Part shown: positions 61,469 to 64,000 of the stretch, piece after piece | Numbering within the stretch: the stretch's first letter is position 1 | Layout: every line of letters starts with the position of its first letter | Made by a program: the position numbers and the translations under genes | The notes under the pieces: model-generated | Told to the model about the DNA's origin: nothing | What the model saw: only the letters and a program-made list of their open reading frames with translations | Database searches by the model: none | NCBI GenBank assembly: GCA_030263615.1 | Contig: SZPH01000007.1 | Coordinates: forward strand, 18,281 to 82,280 | DNA length: 64,000 bases | Direction of reading: 5' to 3' | DNA from: Villigracilis sp900696595 | GTDB taxonomy: Bacteria; Chloroflexota; Anaerolineae; Anaerolineales; Villigracilaceae

Positions 61469-63878
61469 GTCGGCGAGCGAAAAAGCGCAGAAACAGCCCA
61501 ATCAGCCCCGCGCCCAAGCCGATCCATTGATAGCGCAAGCGGACGCGCGCCGGGTATTCGAGTTCGTATCTTCTGTCGTTCGTTTCCGGATCGCCGTTGT
61601 CGGACGCGGAGAAGAACAGGAACTTTTCCTTCAGGATATAACTTCCCCGCCCAAGTTCCGCGATGAACGACTGACTCTCATGCGGCTGATAAAGCAGAAC
61701 CCCGTCCTCATATAAGTACGTCGGGTAATCCCTGTAGTTCGTGTCGCTGATGCGATTGTCGCCGGTAAAGTAGGCGTACATGAATCCTTCACGGTGTTGG
61801 ATCTTTTCCGGCTCGATGCCCCGACGCTCCCACGCCAGCGGGACGAGCCCGCTTATGTGAAGCAGCGTCAGCAGACCGCAAGCGACCAACAGCGCGGATA
61901 AAACGCCCAACGGAAATTTTTCAGCGGGCATTTTCCAGACGCCGATCAACGATGTAAAGAGAAGACCAAAGACAAGCCACCATATCGCAATGCAAATCGC
62001 CCGGAGCGCATTCTGAACCGAAGCCGGCAAGGAAAAAGATTCTTGAAGTTTATATTCCGATGCGGGCGGGATGTAGAAACCGGAGAACTGCGGCTGCTCC
62101 ACGCACCAGGTATAAACGCCCGGCTGCGGCATCCCTTTTGTGATCACAAAACTGCTCACAGCCAAAGGCGGCGCATTGGATTCATCCAGCGTCATTCTCG
62201 TTATGGTTATGCTCGTCCCCGCCTCCAGTTGCAGAATCATTTTCTTTTCTTCCGGCGTCAATTGCTGTTCGGGGTTGACAAGTTTTCCATAAAAACGAAA
62301 CCGGTCGAGGTTGGGGATGAACGATTCGCCTTTTTCCGAAGAAAGGGTAATGCTCGATCCATCCGCGATGACGAACAAAAGTTTCCGCCTGCCGTCTTCG
62401 CAGTTAATGACCGGGTCCGGCTTGGGGGGCTGTCCCGTCGCCTTTATCAAAACAGGCAGGATGAAGGCGGAGATGAGAATGAGTCCGCTCAACCCCATGG
62501 GGATGAAGAGCCCCGCCTCGTCCCCCGCCGATGACGGATTCTTCGACCCGGGCAGGAGTTTCCCCGGCAACGCGCTCCCCATGGCCACGATGTAACACGT
62601 CAGCGGAAGGGTGGCGGCGTACGCGCGCATCTGCGTGGAATCCGCCGGAGGGACAAGCCCGACTGAAAGCATGATGCCGATAAAGAACGCGAGAGAGACG
62701 CTGAATTCCATTTTACGGCGATTCATCACAGAGGCGATCAAGCCTGCAAAAGTCAATATCCACAAAACGAGGTTGGCCGCGTCGTTGCGGTCGTGCTTCA
62801 TCAAAAGGAAACTGAACGCGCCTTTCGAGGCGATGAAATAATCCGCATACGCTCCGGCGACGCCTTGCGCGAAGAGAGCCGGGTTCTCGCGAATGGAATG
62901 AAAGGCGAGTTCGTACACTTCGCCCGCGCCGGCGTTAGGATGGTCAATGCCCGCCTGTTCCCAGCCTTTGTTCCCGACAGCGATGCCGTACAAAGTATAT
63001 GAATAGTTCGAGAACGCCGCCGACGGCGACGCGCTGACCAGCCGGATCAAACCCGAGTTTGCCGCCATGCCGACGATCACGACGAGCATCCCGTAAATTA
63101 ACGGACGCCAAAACCCAAGCAAGCCCCGCAATGACCAGCCCATCCACAAGGCGAGGATTGGCAGGACGAAATATGCGCCCGCGCGCGCGTTGAGGGCGGT
63201 TGTCAGCAGGAATAAACCGAAGAGCAGGTATTTCAAGTTGCGTTCCATCGAACCGCGGACCAGGAACACGAGGGCAAACGCGCCCAGACAAAAGCCCAGG
63301 TTTTCGGTCAGGAGAGTCCCGCCGAAACGACGATAGAACATGTAGCCAACGATGACAAAAATGGCGGGCGCAACTCCATTATTGAAAACCCGTTTGATCT
63401 CGCGCGCCGCAAAATAGACGGCAAGCCCATTGAATGCGGTTAGTACGATCAACGAGAGTTGAAGGTTTCCGTCCGCCGCCTTCATGACTGTGGCGAGGAA
63501 AGCCGTGTAGATCGGGCGGAAGGCGGCGCTGCCTGTGAAGGGAAATCCATAACCCAAATTTTGCGCTTCCTGATAGTAGGAGTTTGCGTCGCGCATGGGC
63601 AGGAGTCCGCCGAGGGTCGAGAAGAAATCTGTCATCTGCCATTTGTAGAGCAGGGGCATGAAGAACAATGCGAGCGTGAAGGCAAAGGCAAGCGCCTTCC
63701 CGGCGAACCCATTCAGGTTGAAGATCAGGGCGAAGATTACAAGGAGAAAGAGAAGGCGGTCCAGCCCGAATTCGAAGAAGACCCGCGTAAATTCGACGTT
63801 GGGCGGCGCGAGGAAGAGCGAGGCAATGAAGGCGAAGGAAAGGGCGGCGACCCCCGCAATTTTAAAGTTGTTTCTCAT
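61452..63878 (-). CDS. Large polytopic membrane protein of unknown function
   Basis: An 808-residue integral membrane protein with about fourteen helices. A region with MRDANSYYQEAQNLGYGFPFTG follows the first spans and is similar to the acceptor/donor loop of GT39-like proteins. A long soluble domain (about residues 500-620) follows, with two further membrane segments and a soluble C-terminus. I chose the ATG at 63878 because AGGA stands 6-8 bases ahead; an ATG at 63890 and a TTG at 63914 are in frame. Its end is made by the palindrome at 61441-61468. Function is not recognised; context suggests surface-glycan assembly. Confidence 0.7.
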   Translation of the reverse strand: MRNNFKIAGVAALSFAFIASLFLAPPNVEFTRVFFEFGLDRLLFLLVIFALIFNLNGFAGKALAFAFTLALFFMPLLYKWQMTDFFSTLGGLLPMRDANSYYQEAQNLGYGFPFTGSAAFRPIYTAFLATVMKAADGNLQLSLIVLTAFNGLAVYFAAREIKRVFNNGVAPAIFVIVGYMFYRRFGGTLLTENLGFCLGAFALVFLVRGSMERNLKYLLFGLFLLTTALNARAGAYFVLPILALWMGWSLRGLLGFWRPLIYGMLVVIVGMAANSGLIRLVSASPSAAFSNYSYTLYGIAVGNKGWEQAGIDHPNAGAGEVYELAFHSIRENPALFAQGVAGAYADYFIASKGAFSFLLMKHDRNDAANLVLWILTFAGLIASVMNRRKMEFSVSLAFFIGIMLSVGLVPPADSTQMRAYAATLPLTCYIVAMGSALPGKLLPGSKNPSSAGDEAGLFIPMGLSGLILISAFILPVLIKATGQPPKPDPVINCEDGRRKLLFVIADGSSITLSSEKGESFIPNLDRFRFYGKLVNPEQQLTPEEKKMILQLEAGTSITITRMTLDESNAPPLAVSSFVITKGMPQPGVYTWCVEQPQFSGFYIPPASEYKLQESFSLPASVQNALRAICIAIWWLVFGLLFTSLIGVWKMPAEKFPLGVLSALLVACGLLTLLHISGLVPLAWERRGIEPEKIQHREGFMYAYFTGDNRISDTNYRDYPTYLYEDGVLLYQPHESQSFIAELGRGSYILKEKFLFFSASDNGDPETNDRRYELEYPARVRLRYQWIGLGAGLIGLFLRFFARRRNASL

Positions 63879-64000
63879 GGCATCCTGCATGACAAGAAAG
63901 TTGTGTGCAAGCAAAGGTTGTCAGCGCCTCCGCTCAAGCCGCCGTCCTGTGCGAAGCCCCCTGTGGGCGGCGGCGGTTTACGAGGGAAATCCCGCGCCGA
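63879..64000. other. Gene-free end of the window
   Basis: These 122 bases hold the probable leader of the minus-strand membrane protein and no open frame of note. CTGTGCG and a GGCGGCGG run occur, but no arm pair or promoter boxes convince me. Confidence 0.4.

Noticed and set aside
63940..64000. GC-rich structured end that could be the edge of an RNA gene such as RNase P RNA
   Set aside because: No conserved RNase P or tmRNA core sequence could be matched and the region is cut off.

Overview
The window is a single large surface-glycan locus from a bacterium, most likely a member of the Chloroflexota (Anaerolineae/Anaerolineales type). That placement is an inference. It rests on the moderately high G+C by eye, the large families of multi-spanning GT39-like membrane proteins, the methyltransferase-glycosyltransferase fusion, and the dense small palindromic repeats. 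There is no rRNA, tRNA, CRISPR array or transposase, so taxonomy cannot be fixed from the window alone.

Layout. 1-0.7 kb: the 3' end of a sensor histidine kinase. 0.8-10.4 kb: polytopic GT39-like proteins (one split by a frameshift), GDP-mannose 4,6-dehydratase (gmd), a polyprenyl-phosphate GT2, a flippase-like LPG-synthase-type membrane protein and a GT4. 10.5-15.8 kb: an EPS-type winged-helix regulator at the head of a tight operon encoding wlbA-wlbB-wlbC (UDP-GlcNAc3NAcA synthesis) and a Wzm/Wzt-type ABC exporter. 15.8-32.8 kb: a nonulosonic (sialic-acid-like) region with two different NeuB synthases, one NeuC-type epimerase and three NeuA-type cytidylyltransferases. It also holds a D-2-hydroxyacid dehydrogenase, an aldehyde dehydrogenase, a full-length transketolase, two methyltransferases, an SGNH-like protein and three members of one divergent GT-B family. 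32.8-45.9 kb: methyltransferases, a carbamoyltransferase, many GT2/GT4 enzymes, an Rmd-like reductase, and a LegB-like dehydratase with a sugar nucleotidyltransferase. 45.9-52.6 kb: asnB, hisH2, hisF2, a WbpG-type N-acetyl sugar amidotransferase, a GT4 and a WbpI/WlbD-type 2-epimerase. 52.6-58.5 kb: a GT4, two GT39-like membrane proteins and a methyltransferase. 58.5-63.9 kb: minus-strand methyltransferases, an MT-GT2 fusion and a large membrane protein, convergent with the rest.

How the genes fit together. wlbA/B/C, the 2-epimerase, and the WbpG/HisH/HisF trio together match the route to the amidino sugar ManNAc3NAmA known from Pseudomonas aeruginosa O5. Only the UDP-GlcNAc 6-dehydrogenase is not seen. 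gmd plus an rmd-like reductase could give GDP-D-rhamnose. neuC-neuB-neuA could give a CMP-nonulosonate. The second neuB, with aldehyde dehydrogenase, a third cytidylyltransferase, methyltransferase, SGNH protein and transketolase, has no standard pathway I can name and is the best candidate here for undescribed chemistry. Glycosyltransferases, methyl- and carbamoyl-transferases build and decorate the chain. Wzm/Wzt, whose ATPase carries a C-terminal carbohydrate-recognition-type extension, would export it.

Small palindromic repeats of several families lie between genes, at gene 3' ends where they supply stop codons, and in frame inside at least one membrane-protein gene. Apart from the last 122 bases, there is no gene-free stretch above about 150 bases.
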